DNA of 64,000 nucleotides from Dryomyza anilis (GCA_951804985.1 OX638136.1:8683852-8747851); one strand, 5' to 3'; shown: positions 10,282-24,481, numbered from the stretch's first letter. The notes: a model not told the origin generated them from the sequence alone. Made by a program: numbers and translations.

Positions 10282-12754
10282 GTCACTCAGACTTACTACT
10301 GAAGATTTATCTGCCTCGGCGGCTAGTGCAACAATTTATTGTATTTGTACTCAAAGTGGTGGGACCTATAGTTAATTGCCGAATCCGAACGGCGGGTGAG
10401 AGCTTTTCATAGGTAAGAATGGAATGGGTTGAAGAAAAGTAACTTTTGTTATGTTATCATACTTCAAAAATAATAAAATAAGTGCGTTAATTTGAAAAAG
10501 AAAATATATCGAATGTGCAAAAGAAAAATATATTAAACGAAATTTAATGAGAAAATGTTGCTAAAAAAATATTGCCAAAGAATAAGTTTGTCTCAAGAGA
10601 CATGTTGCGACACACACAAAATTTTCTCACCACCCACACAAACTTTTAAAGGTCTGCGATTACCCTTTGTTTAATTTCGCGCTATTCATGTCTTAATTGG
10701 AGTTTAATAATGGTTTGGGATCATCATGGTTTCTATTTTCACGATTTACTGAAGATGATCAATGTTGGGAGGGCAATAGTTGTTGCACTAACATCAATGT
10801 ACAACATTTGTGGAATCGTTTTGACGGAAATACTTATCTCTTTGGCTTTTAAAATCTTTTACTTTTTGGAATGTTTCGGACATTTTAATCTATTTAAATT
10901 TAAATATGTCTTGCTGTAGCAACGTGCATCTTTAAGGGTCAGTTTTTCAGTGCTAGTTGAACTTCGTTTGTGGTTTAAACTTGGTTTAAAGTCAGAAACG
11001 AATTTTTCAATTAATTATGTTCATAGTTTAAACGTAGTTTAAACGCCCAATATGTATCGTTTAAACTTCGTTTAAAATGCCATATTTTTTGGCAGAACAT
11101 TTTTTAAACAACATTAATTTAAATATTTGTAAATAAAAATGTTTTCCTCGGACGAAGAAGATTTAAGTGATGCGGAAATATCGCAAATATTAAATATTAC
11201 CGTGCTACGTCGTGTTAAAACCATTAGATCGCGTCCGGATCACTTTAATTTGTATGACGAACTGGATTTCTTTGTTAGATTTCGCTTATCAAAAACTTCA
11301 ACTTACAGCATTTTGCAACTTATTGGCACGCATATTGAACATCCAACAAATTGGTAAAGAATTCATCGAAATATATACTTTCACGTCAAATGTCTAACAA
11401 ATATATTATAGGAATAACGCTTTAACAGCAGAGCAAATGCTATTAATAACACTTCGTGTATATGCAACTGGAGGTATGTTGCGAACAATTGGGGATATAT
11501 AGAATATTCCCCAAGTTTTCACGATAAGGTAAGACTGCGCATCGCTGCTCTATTATTTGCTTTATTTTTGAACACTATAAAAATATTTAATTGAGTATTG
11601 ACTTAATATTTTTTTATTGTATTTTTTTTTTATAATTAACCTTTTTTTCATTATATTTTAAGTTAAATTTAAATAAAATGTTTTTAGTTGAGTGAGGATA
11701 CAAATAATTTTTTACTGAACATTTTGTTTGGTCGTACAGTAGTTGTATGTACAACATTTTATGTTTAGAGGCATTTTAATGCGCTCCATTCACAATACAA
11801 AAAAAAAAAAAACAATCCAAAAGAAATGAAAGAATTGCTTTCAATATTAAAACAATCATTTTTTTAAAAAAGATGAATGCACGCCAATTAAAGAAAATTG
11901 AAAATTTCAATTGGACCAATGTTTATACTGTGTATATATTTGTGGTATAACAAACACATCAAAAAGCACACAAAATAAGTATTTTAATGTTGCGAACATA
12001 AAAGATAAACAAAAAGCTTTTACATGAGCTTTCGACCAACATTGTTTTAAGTGTAAAGCATTTCAAACGCACAAACACTTAGGCATTTTGTTAATGTGTG
12101 CATTTGCCCTTTGCAGATCTAGATCATATGTTTATGGTCCCTACCTTTCCCTACCATTTTGCTTCCGGATTATTGCCCACCTTACCCTGCCTGAGCCTAC
12201 CATTTTCCTTACACCTGTTTGGCTACCATACGCTACCTATGCCTTCCATTCCCCTACCAATTTTGTTTTCATGCTATAACAGGGAACTGGTATGTTCAAG
12301 CGAGCCCTAGCGGGCAAAAGCATTTTGTGTAAGTTTTGGAAGTATCTTTATAGCTAGAATATGAAAGAGAAAGGTACCTGTAGCAGGCAAAAGCATTTTG
12401 TGTAAGTTCTGATTTTGAAGACTTGAAAAGTATCTTTGGAAGGGAAAGGTAGTCTACCTGTAGCAGGCAAACACATTGTATAGGAATTTTGTTTTGAAAT
12501 TTTAAAAAGCATTTTAATAGTAGGGAACTAAAAGGGAATTTTTAAAATAAAATAAATAAATAGAATTTAATAAAATAATAAAACTTAGTAAATAAATAAA
12601 ACTTATTAATTATAAATGTATCAATTTTGATATTCTTGAATACAGTTGAAAACTTTGAATATTTTGGATTACCTTCAAATATTTTCGATTATCTTTGAAT
12701 ACACTTAACGAAAAATATCGTTTTCATATATATCTATTTTTTATTTTACAACAT
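10282..12754 (+). repeat. Array unit 3 (alpha), 2473 bp
   Basis: Standard alpha unit with a shortened B block: A, B with the 69-residue recurring ORF (10710), Harbinger fragment (10936-11529), D, E, F. No functional gene is supported. Confidence 0.8.
10936..11529 (+). pseudogene. Truncated Harbinger fragment
   Basis: Same structure as the 4439-5065 copy: exon 1 starting at 11139, 58-bp intron, exon 2 stopping after GDI. The end reads GGGTCAG instead of GGGCCAG. That change is shared by units 3, 5, 6, 8, 10 and 11, so they derive from one ancestor. Confidence 0.7.
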
Positions 12755-13577
12755 GTCACTCAGACTTACTATTGAAGATTTATCTGCCTCGGCGGCTAGT
12801 GCAACAATTTATTGTATTTGTACTCAAAGTGGTGGGACCTACAGTTAATTGCCGAATCCGAACGGCGGGTGAGAGCTTTTCATAGGTAAGAATGGAATGG
12901 GTTAAAGAAAAGTAACTTTTGTTATGTTATCATACTTCAAAAATAATAAAATAAGTGCGTTAATTTGAAAAAGAAAATATATCGAATGTGCAAAAGAAAA
13001 ATATATTAAACGAAATTTAATGAGAAAATGTTGCTAAAAAAATATTGCCAAAGAATAAGTTTGTCTCAAGAGACATGTTGCGACACACACAAAATTTTCT
13101 CACCACCCACACAAACTTTTAAAGGTCTGCGATTACCCTTTGTTTAATTTCGCGCTATTCATGTCTTAATTGGAGTTTAATAATGGTTTGGGATCATCAT
13201 GGTTTCTATTTTCACGATTTACTGAAGATGATCAATGTTGGGAGGGCAATAGTTGTTGCACTAACATCAATGTACAAGATTTGTGGAATCGTTTTGACGG
13301 AAATACTTATCTCTTTGGCTTTTAAAATCTTTTACTTTTTGGAATGTTTCGGACATTTTAATCTATTTAAATTTAAATATGTATTGCTGTAGCAACGTGC
13401 ATCTTTAATATGGTAGGAAATACACATTGCATAGAAGGCATTTTGAATTTATGAAAACAGTCAGGCTTTCTATATCACCTTTTACGCAGGAAACTGATAT
13501 ATGTAAGTGAGCCCCTAGCAGGCAAAAGCATTTTGTGTAAGTTTCGGTTTTGAAAAGTATCTTTATAGCTAGAATAT

Positions 13578-13887
13578 AATAATAATAATAGTTTGGCGCT
13601 ACAGTCCTGTATAGGACTTCGGTCGAGCTCTCTCACCATTTTGAGCTGTGCGTATTATATTTGTACTCTAAGTGGTGGGACCTACAGTTTATTGCCGAAT
13701 CCGAAAGGCGGGTGAGAGCTTTTCATAGGCAATGTTTTACTCTCGTAGGTTTGCCATTTACTGCCGAGAGGTAGCGCGGTATAGAAAAATGTTTCTATGA
13801 AAAGATGTTGTTAGCCCCAGTCCAGGTTTGAACCGGGGACCTTTCGGCTCGCAGTCCAACGCACTAACCACTGAGCTACCGCGGCTA
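13578..13887 (-). mobile_element. tRNA-derived SINE, copy 2
   Basis: Minus-strand tRNA-like head with A box TAGCTCAGTGGTTAG and B box GGTTCAAACCT. The same CTAGAATAT target duplication flanks it as in copy 1, so this is a duplicate of the same insertion. Confidence 0.8.
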
Positions 13888-15082
13888 CTAGAATATGGAA
13901 GGGAAATTTAGCCTACCTGTAGCAGGCAAACACATTGTATAGGAATTTTGATTTGAAATTTTAAAAAGCATTTTAATAGTAGGGAACTGAAAGGGAATGG
14001 TAGCCTGCTAGTATCAGGCAGAAACATTTTATAGGAATTTCTGTTTTGAAATTTTAAAAATCATTTTAATAGTATGCAACTGAAAGGGAAAGGTAGACTG
14101 CGAGTAGCAGGCAAACACATTCAGCCTTATCGTGAATATAATTCCTCCCTGTTTCGCCGAAAAAATTCCTCCACTTTTTCATCGGGGAAGAAAATTAATT
14201 AAAAACAAAACACACTTTAATTAACTATATTTTTATTTATTATGTGTTAACAAATATCTATGAATAGCACCAACATTATTTAAATAAAAGTTATTTACAT
14301 ATTTCTGCACAAATAAATTACAGATATATTTAACCACTGCAAAAACTTCACCGGCTGGGGAATATCTTAATTTTTTTTAAACTCTTGAAAAATTAACGCA
14401 ATCTAATCACAATATTTTCTTAAATGAAAAACTACAATCAAGAGTCATTTTATATACTTTTAATTGCAGTTTAATATAATGTTAACTTCAATATTTATTT
14501 TCACAACACAACGCAATTTTATCCAACAAAAGACTGTTTGACATTTGGTAAAACAGCAGATTTTGCGTTGCCTGGTGTTCAGTTCTAATTGAAAATTAAA
14601 CTTTTATTAAGTTAAAAAATGTGAAATTTGTGCATAAAAGTATAGTTAACTGCAAATAATAAAGAAATGTATACATTTTTTATATCTGAACTATTATTTT
14701 AAAACTTTATTATCTGAAATGATAAAGATAACCAAAAAAAACGCATTAAATAAAAATATGGCCATATTGTAAAACTTAGCTTAGCTTTTTTGTGTTGTAT
14801 ACGTATACATAGCAGTGTAGATATTTATGTTTTTATAATTAGTACTGAATTAATGAAAAAATAGTACCTAATTGGAAAAAATATACTGAATTTTTTGTAT
14901 TTCGAAATAGTCTTTGTTCGAGATTATGTAATTTTACATATTTTAATGGGATTTTATGCAATTTATTTCAAAATATTATTAATATCAGTTTTTCAATGAA
15001 TTTTCATTTGATGAAATTGTAGCTACAACATGGCATTGTCATAGGAAGAGGTGAATGAGGACTCATGCAGTCCTTTAGACCT

Positions 15083-15143
15083 ATCATTGAACTGGTCTTC
15101 AATTGGACAATCAAATTCTTCAATTGAAGACCAGTTCAGTGAT
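15083..15143 (+). repeat. 61-bp hairpin, copy 3
   Basis: Same arms and loop as the 9667 copy. Confidence 0.75.
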
Positions 15144-16350
15144 ATGTCTGAAGAGTAAAGTTGCCGATTGGTTTCATATAACTAGAACTGATTCAAAATA
15201 TTTTCCCATAGGTTTACACTGCAGTTCTCATAATCTGATTAATAGTTTAGGAGTTGCTGTGTGTCATTTTGTGTAAGTTTTGGAAGTATCTTTATAGCTA
15301 GAATATGAAAGAGAAAGGTACCTGTAGCAGGCAAAAGCATTTTGTGTAAGTTCTGATTTTGAAGACTTGAAAAGTATCTTTGGAAGGGAAAGGTAGTCTA
15401 CCTGTAGCAGGCAAACACATTGTATAGGAATTTTGTTTTGAAATTTTAAAAAGCATTTTAATAGTAGGGAACTAAAAGGGAATTTTTAAAATAAAATAAA
15501 ATAAATAAATAGAATTTAATAAAATAATAAAACTTAGTAAATAAATAAAACTTATTAATTATAAATGTATCAATTTTGATATTCTTGAATACAGTTGAAA
15601 ACTTTGAATATTTTGGATTACCTTCAAATATTTTCGATTATTTTTGAATACACTTAACGAAAAATTTCGTTTTCATATTTATCTATTTTTTATTTTACAA
15701 CATGTCACTCAGACTTACTACTGAAGATTTATCTGCCTCGGCGGCTAGTGCAACAATTTATTGTATTTGTACTCAAGGACCTACAGTTAATTGCCGAATC
15801 CGAACGGCGGGTGAGAGCTTTTCATAGGTAAGAATGGAATGGGTTAAAGAAAAGTAACTTTTGTTATGTTATCATACTTCAAAAATAATAAAATAAGTGC
15901 GTTAATTTGAAAAAGAAAATATATCGAATGTGCAAAAGAAAAATATATTAAACGAAATTTAATGAGAAAATGTTGCTAAAAAAATATTGCCAAAGAATAA
16001 GTTTGTCTCAAGAGACATGTTGCGACACACACAAAATTTTCTCACCACCCACACAAACTTTTAAAGGTCTGCGATTACCCTTTGTTTAATTTCGCGCTAT
16101 TCATGTCTTAATTGGAGTTTAATAATGGTTTGGGATCATCATGGTTTCTATTTTCACGATTTACTGAAGATGATCAATGTTGGGAGGGCAATAGTTGTTG
16201 CACTAACATCAATGTACAACATTTGTGGAATCGTTTTGACGGAAATACTTATCTCTTTGGCTTTTAAAATCTTTTACTTTTTGGAATGTTTCGGACATTT
16301 TAATCTATTTAAATTTAAATATGTCTTGCTGTAGCAACGTGCATCTTTAA

Positions 16351-16740
16351 GGGTCAGTTTTTCAGTGCTAGTTGAACTTCGTTTGTGGTTTAAACTTGGT
16401 TTAAAGTCAGAAACGAATTTTTCAATTAATTATGTTCATAGTTTAAACGTAGTTTAAACGCCCAATATGTATCGTTTAAACTTCGTTTAAAATGCCATAT
16501 TTTTTGGCAGAACATTTTTTAAACAACATTAATTTAAATATTTGTAAATAAAAATGTTTTCCTCGGACGAAGAAGATTTAAGTGATGCGGAAATATCGCA
16601 AATATTAAATATTACCGTGCTACGTCGTGTTAAAACCATTAGATCGCGTCCGGATCACTTTAATTTGTATGACGAACTGGATTTCTTTGTTAGATTTCGC
16701 TTATCAAAAACTTCAACTTACAGCATTTTGCAACTTATTG
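16351..16740 (+). pseudogene. Harbinger fragment cut in exon 1
   Basis: GGGTCAG end and transposase exon 1 from 16554. The frame runs into beta-unit sequence after ...ILQLI, giving a 73-residue chimeric ORF. The intron and exon 2 are absent. Confidence 0.7.
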
Positions 16741-16780
16741 TAAGTTTCGGTTTTGAAAAGTATCTTTATAGCTAGAATAT

Positions 16781-17090
16781 AATAATAATAATAGTTTGGC
16801 GCTACAGTCCTGTATAGGACTTCGGTCGAGCTCTCTCACCATTTTGAGCTGTGCGTGTTATATTTGTACTCTAAGTGGTGGGACCTACAGTTTATTGCCG
16901 AATCCGAAAGGCGGGTGAGAGCTTTTCATAGGCAATGTTTTACTCTCGTAGGTTTGCCATTTACTGCCGAGAGGTAGCGCGGTATAGAAAAATGTTTCTA
17001 TGAAAAGATGTTGTTAGCCCCAGTCCAGGTTTGAACCGGGGACCTTTCGGCTCGCAGTCCAACGCACTAACCACTGAGCTACCGCGGCTA
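16781..17090 (-). mobile_element. tRNA-derived SINE, copy 3
   Basis: Same insertion and same CTAGAATAT flanks (16772-16780, 17091-17099) as the other copies. Confidence 0.8.
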
Positions 17091-18285
17091 CTAGAATATG
17101 GAAGGGAAATTTAGCCTACCTGTAGCAGGCAAACACATTGTATAGGAATTTTGATTTGAAATTTTAAAAAGCATTTTAATAGTAGGGAACTGAAAGGGAA
17201 TGGTAGCCTGCTAGTATCAGGCAGAAACATTTTATAGGAATTTCTGTTTTGAAATTTTAAAAATCATTTTAATAGTATGCAACTGAAAGGGAAAGGTAGA
17301 CTGCGAGTAGCAGGCAAACACATTCAGCCTTATCGTGAATATAATTCCTCCCTGTTTCGCCGAAAAAATTCCTCCACTTTTTCATCGGGGAAGAAAATTA
17401 ATTAAAAACAAAACACACTTTAATTAACTATATTTTTATTTATTATGTGTTAACAAATATCTATGAATAGCACCAACATTATTTAAATAAAAGTTATTTA
17501 CATATTTCTGCACAAATAAATTACAGATATATTTAACCACTGCAAAAACTTCACCGGCTGGGGAATATCTTAATTTTTTTTAAACTCTTGAAAAATTAAC
17601 GCAATCTAATCACAATATTTTCTTAAATGAAAAACTACAATCAAGAGTCATTTTATATACTTTTAATTGCAGTTTAATATAATGTTAACTTCAATATTTA
17701 TTTTCACAACACAACGCAATTTTATCCAACAAAAGACTGTTTGACATTTGGTAAAACAGCAGATTTTGCGTTGCCTGGTGTTCAGTTCTAATTGAAAATT
17801 AAACTTTTATTAAGTTAAAAAATGTGAAATTTGTGCATAAAAGTATAGTTAACTGCAAATAATAAAGAAATGTATACATTTTTTATATCTGAACTATTAT
17901 TTTAAAACTTTATTATCTGAAATGATAAAGATAACCAAAAAAAACGCATTAAATAAAAATATGGCCATATTGTAAAACTTAGCTTAGCTTTTTTGTGTTG
18001 TATACGTATACATAGCAGTGTAGATATTTATGTTTTTATAATTAGTACTGAATTAATGAAAAAATAGTACCTAATTGGAAAAAATATACTGAATTTTTTG
18101 TATTTCGAAATAGTCTTTGTTCGAGATTATGTAATTTTACATATTTTAATGGGATTTTATGCAATTTATTTCAAAATATTATTAATATCAGTTTTTCAAT
18201 GAATTTTCATTTGATGAAATTGTAGCTACAACATGGCATTGTCATAGGAAGAGGTGAATGAGGACTCATGCAGTCCTTTAGACCT

Positions 18286-18346
18286 ATCATTGAACTGGTC
18301 TTCAATTGGACAATCAAATTCTTCAATTGAAGACCAGTTCAGTGAT
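18286..18346 (+). repeat. 61-bp hairpin, copy 4
   Basis: Same arms and loop as the 9667 copy. Confidence 0.75.
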
Positions 18347-18906
18347 ATGTCTGAAGAGTAAAGTTGCCGATTGGTTTCATATAACTAGAACTGATTCAAA
18401 ATATTTTCCCATAGGTTTACACTGCAGTTCTCATAATCTGATTAATAGTTTAGGAGTTGCTGTGTGTCATTTTGTGTAAGTTTTGGAAGTATCTTTATAG
18501 CTAGAATATGAAAGAGAAAGGTACCTGTAGCAGGCAAAAGCATTTTGTGTAAGTTCTGATTTTGAAGACTTGAAAAGTATCTTTGGAAGGGAAAGGTAGT
18601 CTACCTGTAGCAGGCAAACACATTGTATAGGAATTTTGTTTTGAAATTTTAAAAAGCATTTTAATAGTAGGGAACTAAAAGGGAATTTTTAAAATAAAAT
18701 AAAATAAATAAATAGAATTTAATAAAATAATAAAACTTAGTAAATAAATAAAACTTATTAATTATAAATGTATCAATTTTGATATTCTTGAATACAGTTG
18801 AAAACTTTGAATATTTTGGATTACCTTCAAATATTTTCGATTATTTTTGAATACACTTAACGAAAAATTTCGTTTTCATATTTATCTATTTTTTATTTTA
18901 CAACAT

Positions 18907-21368
18907 GTCACTCAGACTTACTACTGAAGATTTATCTGCCTCGGCGGCTAGTGCAACAATTTATTGTATTTGTACTCAAGGACCTACAGTTAATTGCCGA
19001 ATCCGAACGGCGGGTGAGAGCTTTTCATAGGTAAGAATGGAATGGGTTAAAGAAAAGTAACTTTTGTTATGTTATCATACTTCAAAAATAATAAAATAAG
19101 TGCGTTAATTTGAAAAAGAAAATATATCGAATGTGCAAAAGAAAAATATATTAAACGAAATTTAATGAGAAAATGTTGCTAAAAAAATATTGCCAAAGAA
19201 TAAGTTTGTCTCAAGAGACATGTTGCGACACACACAAAATTTTCTCACCACCCACACAAACTTTTAAAGGTCTGCGATTACCCTTTGTTTAATTTCGCGC
19301 TATTCATGTCTTAATTGGAGTTTAATAATGGTTTGGGATCATCATGGTTTCTATTTTCACGATTTACTGAAGATGATCAATGTTGGGAGGGCAATAGTTG
19401 TTGCACTAACATCAATGTACAACATTTGTGGAATCGTTTTGACGGAAATACTTATCTCTTTGGCTTTTAAAATCTTTTACTTTTTGGAATGTTTCGGACA
19501 TTTTAATCTATTTAAATTTAAATATGTCTTGCTGTAGCAACGTGCATCTTTAAGGGTCAGTTTTTCAGTGCTAGTTGAACTTCGTTTGTGGTTTAAACTT
19601 GGTTTAAAGTCAGAAACGAATTTTTCAATTAATTATGTTCATAGTTTAAACGTAGTTTAAACGCCCAATATGTATCGTTTAAACTTCGTTTAAAATGCCA
19701 TATTTTTTGGCAGAACATTTTTTAAACAACATTAATTTAAATATTTGTAAATAAAAATGTTTTCCTCGGACGAAGAAGATTTAAGTGATGCGGAAATATC
19801 GCAAATATTAAATATTACCGTGCTACGTCGTGTTAAAACCATTAGATCGCGTCCGGATCACTTTAATTTGTATGACGAACTGGATTTCTTTGTTAGATTT
19901 CGCTTATCAAAAACTTCAACTTACAGCATTTTGCAACTTATTGGCACGCATATTGAACATCCAACAAATTGGTAAAGAATTCATCGAAATATATACTTTC
20001 ACGTCAAATGTCTAACAAATATATTATAGGAATAACGCTTTAACAGCAGAGCAAATGCTATTAATAACACTTCGTGTATATGCAACTGGAGGTATGTTGC
20101 GAACAATTGGGGATATATAGAATATTCCCCAAGTTTTCACGATAAGGTAAGACTGCGCATCGCTGCTCTATTATTTGCTTTATTTTTGAACACTATAAAA
20201 ATATTTAATTGAGTATTGACTTAATATTTTTTTATTGTATTTTTTTTTTATAATTAACCTTTTTTTCATTATATTTTAAGTTAAATTTAAATAAAATGTT
20301 TTTAGTTGAGTGAGGATACAAATAATTTTTTACTGAACATTTTGTTTGGTCGTACAGTAGTTGTATGTACAACATTTTATGTTTAGAGGCATTTTAATGC
20401 GCTCCATTCACAATACAAAAAAAAAACAATCCAAAAGAAATGAAAGAATTGCTTTCAATATTAAAACAATCATTTTTTTAAAAAAGATGAATGCACGCCA
20501 ATTAAAGAAAATTGAAAATTTCAATTGGACCAATGTTTATACTGTGTATATATTTGTGGTATAACAAACACATCAAAAAGCACACAAAATAAGTATTTTA
20601 ATGTTGCGAACATAAAAGATAAACAAAAAGCTTTTACATGAGCTTTCGACCAACATTGTTTTAAGTGTAAAGCATTTCAAACGCACAAACACTTAGGCAT
20701 TTTGTTAATGTGTGCATTTGCCCTTTGCAGATCTAGATCATATGTTTATGGTCCCTACCTTTCCCTACCATTTTGCTTCCGGATTATTGCCCACCTTACC
20801 CTGATTGAGCCTACCATTTTCCTTACACCTGTTTGGCTACCATACACTACCTATGCCTTCCATTCCCCTACCAATTTTGTTTTCATGCTATAACAGGGAA
20901 CTGGTATGTTCAAGCGAGCCCTAGCGGGCAAAAGCATTTTGTGTAAGTTTTGGAAGTATCTTTATAGCTAGAATATAAAAGAGAAAGGTACCTGTAGCAG
21001 GCAAAAGCATTTTGTGTAAGTTCTGATTTTGAAGACTTGAAAAGTATCTTTGGAAGGGAAAGGTAGTCTACCTGTAGCAGGCAAACACATTGTATAGGAA
21101 TTTTGTTTTGAAATTTTAAAAAGCATTTTAATAGTAGGGAACTAAAAGGGAATTTTAAAAATAAAATAAATAAATAGAATTTAATAAAATAATAAAACTT
21201 AGTAAATAAATAAAACTTATTAATTATAAATGTATCAATTTTGATATTCTTGAATACAGTTGAAAACTTTGAATATTTTGGATTACCTTCAAATATTTTC
21301 GATTATCTTTGAATACACTTAACGAAAAATTTCGTTTTCATATATATCTATTTTTTATTTTACAACAT
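18907..21368 (+). repeat. Array unit 6 (alpha), 2462 bp
   Basis: Alpha unit with the AGTGGTGG deletion in the A block that it shares with units 5 and 8. It is the first half of higher-order repeat copy 1 (18907-24481). Confidence 0.8.
19554..20147 (+). pseudogene. Truncated Harbinger fragment
   Basis: Exon 1 from 19757, 58-bp intron, exon 2 ending after GDI. Structure as in 10936-11529. Confidence 0.7.
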
Positions 21369-21835
21369 GTCACTCAGACTTACTATTGAAGATTTATCTG
21401 CCTCGGCGGCTAGTGCAACAATTTATTGTATTTGTACTCAAAGTGGTGGGACCTACAGTTAATTGCCGAATCCGAACGGCGGGTGAGAGCTTTTCATAGG
21501 TAAGAATGGAATGGGTTAAAGAAAAGTAACTTTTGTTATGTTATCATACTTCAAAAATAATAAAATAAGTGCGTTAATTTGAAAAAGAAAATATATCGAA
21601 TGTGCAAAAGAAAAATATATTAAACGAAATTTAATGAGAAAATGTTGCTAAAAAAATATTGCCAAAGAATAAGTTTGTCTCAAGAGACATGTTGCGACAC
21701 ACACAAAATTTTCTCACCACCCACACAAACTTTTAAAGGTCTGCGATTACCCTTTGTTTAATTTCGCGCTATTCATGTCTTAATTGGAGTTTAATAATGG
21801 TTTGGGATCATCATGGTTTCTATTTTCACGATTTA

Positions 21836-22001
21836 TGCCCATAACTTCAACGAATAGATATCTACTGGTGCTTAGTTATCTATCGTGTAAGCAAAATTTC
21901 GTAACTTCAACGCATAGTTAAGGAGTAAAAACACCGGATAGGTAAGAGATATCTGTTCGGTACGAACACCAATAGATATCTACTCGTTGAAGTTACGGGC
22001 A
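21836..22001. mobile_element. 166-bp MITE, copy 1
   Basis: Ends TGCCCATAACTTCAACGA / TCGTTGAAGTTACGGGCA form a terminal inverted repeat and continue into TAGATATCTACT on both sides. TTA flanks it directly (21833-21835 and 22002-22004). A TTA target duplication fits PIF/Harbinger-type MITEs (TWA targets). The same site is uninterrupted in units 3-6. Confidence 0.75.
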
Positions 22002-22360
22002 TTACTGAAGATGATCAATGTTGGGAGGGCAATAGTTGTTGCACTAACATCAATGTACAAGATTTGTGGAATCGTTTTGACGGAAATACTTATCTCTTTG
22101 GCTTTTAAAATCTTTTACTTTTTGGAATGTTTCGGACATTTTAATCTATTTAAATTTAAATATGTCTTGCTGTAGCAACGTGCATCTTTAATATGGTAGG
22201 AAATACACATTGCATAGAAGGCATTTTGAATTTATGAAAACAGTCAGGCTTTCTATATCACCTTTTACGCAGGAAACTGATATGTGTAAGTGAGCCCCTA
22301 GCAGGCAAAAGCATTTTGTGTAAGTTTCGGTTTTGAAAAGTATCTTTATAGCTAGAATAT

Positions 22361-22670
22361 AATAATAATAATAGTTTGGCGCTACAGTCCTGTATAGGAC
22401 TTCGGTCGAGCTCTCTCACCATTTTGAGCTGTGCGTGTTATATTTGTACTCTAAGTGGTGGGACCTACAGTTTATTGCCGAATCCGAAAGGCGGGTGAGA
22501 GCTTTTCATAGGCAATGTTTTACTCTCGTAGGTTTGCCATTTACTGCCGAGAGGTAGCGCGGTATAGAAAAATGTTTCTATGAAAAGATGTTGTTAGCCC
22601 CAGTCCAGGTTTGAACCGGGGACCTTTCGGCTCGCAGTCCAACGCACTAACCACTGAGCTACCGCGGCTA
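22361..22670 (-). mobile_element. tRNA-derived SINE, copy 4
   Basis: Same insertion and CTAGAATAT flanks as the other copies. Confidence 0.8.
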
Positions 22671-23865
22671 CTAGAATATGGAAGGGAAATTTAGCCTACC
22701 TGTAGCAGGCAAACACATTGTATAGGAATTTTGATTTGAAATTTTAAAAAGCATTTTAATAGTAGGGAACTGAAAGGGAATGGTAGCCTGCTAGTATCAG
22801 GCAGAAACATTTTATAGGAATTTCTGTTTTGAAATTTTAAAAATCATTTTAATAGTATGCAACTGAAAGGGAAAGGTAGACTGCGAGTAGCAGGCAAACA
22901 CATTCAGCCTTATCGTGAATATAATTCCTCCCTGTTTCGCCGAAAAAATTCCTCCACTTTTTCATCGGGGAAGAAAATTAATTAAAAACAAAACACACTT
23001 TAATTAACTATATTTTTATTTATTATGTGTTAACAAATATCTATGAATAGCACCAACATTATTTAAATAAAAGTTATTTACATATTTCTGCACAAATAAA
23101 TTACAGATATATTTAACCACTGCAAAAACTTCACCGGCTGGGGAATATCTTAATTTTTTTTAAACTCTTGAAAAATTAACGCAATCTAATCACAATATTT
23201 TCTTAAATGAAAAACTACAATCAAGAGTCATTTTATATACTTTTAATTGCAGTTTAATATAATGTTAACTTCAATATTTATTTTCACAACACAACGCAAT
23301 TTTATCCAACAAAAGACTGTTTGACATTTGGTAAAACAGCAGATTTTGCGTTGCCTGGTGTTCAGTTCTAATTGAAAATTAAACTTTTATTAAGTTAAAA
23401 AATGTGAAATTTGTGCATAAAAGTATAGTTAACTGCAAATAATAAAGAAATGTATACATTTTTTATATCTGAACTATTATTTTAAAACTTTATTATCTGA
23501 AATGATAAAGATAACCAAAAAAAACGCATTAAATAAAAATATGGCCATATTGTAAAACTTAGCTTAGCTTTTTTGTGTTGTATACGTATACATAGCAGTG
23601 TAGATATTTATGTTTTTATAATTAGTACTGAATTAATGAAAAAATAGTACCTAATTGGAAAAAATATACTGAATTTTTTGTATTTCGAAATAGTCTTTGT
23701 TCGAGATTATGTAATTTTACATATTTTAATGGGATTTTATGCAATTTATTTCAAAATATTATTAATATCAGTTTTTCAATGAATTTTCATTTGATGAAAT
23801 TGTAGCTACAACATGGCATTGTCATAGGAAGAGGTGAATGAGGACTCATGCAGTCCTTTAGACCT

Positions 23866-23926
23866 ATCATTGAACTGGTCTTCAATTGGACAATCAAATT
23901 CTTCAATTGAAGACCAGTTCAGTGAT
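23866..23926 (+). repeat. 61-bp hairpin, copy 5
   Basis: Same arms and loop as the 9667 copy. Confidence 0.75.
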
Positions 23927-24481
23927 ATGTCTGAAGAGTAAAGTTGCCGATTGGTTTCATATAACTAGAACTGATTCAAAATATTTTCCCATAGGTTTAC
24001 ACTGCAGTTCTCATAATCTGATTAATAGTTTAGGAGTTGCTGTGTGTCATTTTGTGTAAGTTTTGGAAGTATCTTTATAGCTAGAATATGAAAGAGAAAG
24101 GTACCTGTAGCAGGCAAAAGCATTTTGTGTAAGTTCTGATTTTGAAGACTTGAAAAGTATCTTTGGAAGGGAAAGGTAGTCTACCTGTAGCAGGCAAACA
24201 CATTGTATAGGAATTTTGTTTTGAAATTTTAAAAAGCATTTTAATAGTAGGGAACTAAAAGGGAATTTTTAAAATAAAATAAATAAATAGAATTTAATAA
24301 AATAATAAAACTTAGTAAATAAATAAAACTTATTAATTATAAATGTATCAATTTTGATATTCTTGAATACAGTTGAAAACTTTGAATATTTTGGATTACC
24401 TTCAAATATTTTCGATTATTTTTGAATACACTTAACGAAAAATTTCGTTTTCATATTTATCTATTTTTTATTTTACAACAT

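Larger units (their letters stand above)
12755..15703 (+). repeat. Array unit 4 (beta), 2949 bp
   Basis: Short beta unit: A, B, SINE (13578-13887), E, element Y fragment, hairpin (15083-15143), E, F. The recurring 69-residue ORF is at 13183. No gene is supported. Confidence 0.8.
15704..18906 (+). repeat. Array unit 5 (alpha/beta chimera), 3203 bp
   Basis: It begins like an alpha unit, including the Harbinger end and exon 1. At 16740/16741 it switches in mid-exon to the beta-type sequence upstream of the SINE (TAAGTTTCGG...). The remainder is nearly identical to unit 4 with an offset of 3203 bp. This looks like an illegitimate or unequal exchange product. Confidence 0.8.
21369..24481 (+). repeat. 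Array unit 7 (beta with MITE), 3113 bp
   Basis: Beta unit carrying SINE copy 4 and a 166-bp MITE that interrupts the recurring ORF. It is the second half of higher-order repeat copy 1. Confidence 0.8.

Noticed and set aside
10710..10919. Recurring ORF starting MVWDHHGFYFHD (69-78 residues) in nearly all units
   Set aside because: It recurs because the units are duplicates. The frame is broken in the window-start fragment and in unit 15, and is interrupted by the MITE in units 7 and 9. No family resemblance was seen. Not called as a gene.
12088..12310. Overlapping 63- and 70-residue ORFs in each D block (MLMCAFALC..., MHLPFADLD...)
   Set aside because: Two frames over the same CTACC-rich sequence with no recognisable domain. 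Their persistence is explained by array duplication.
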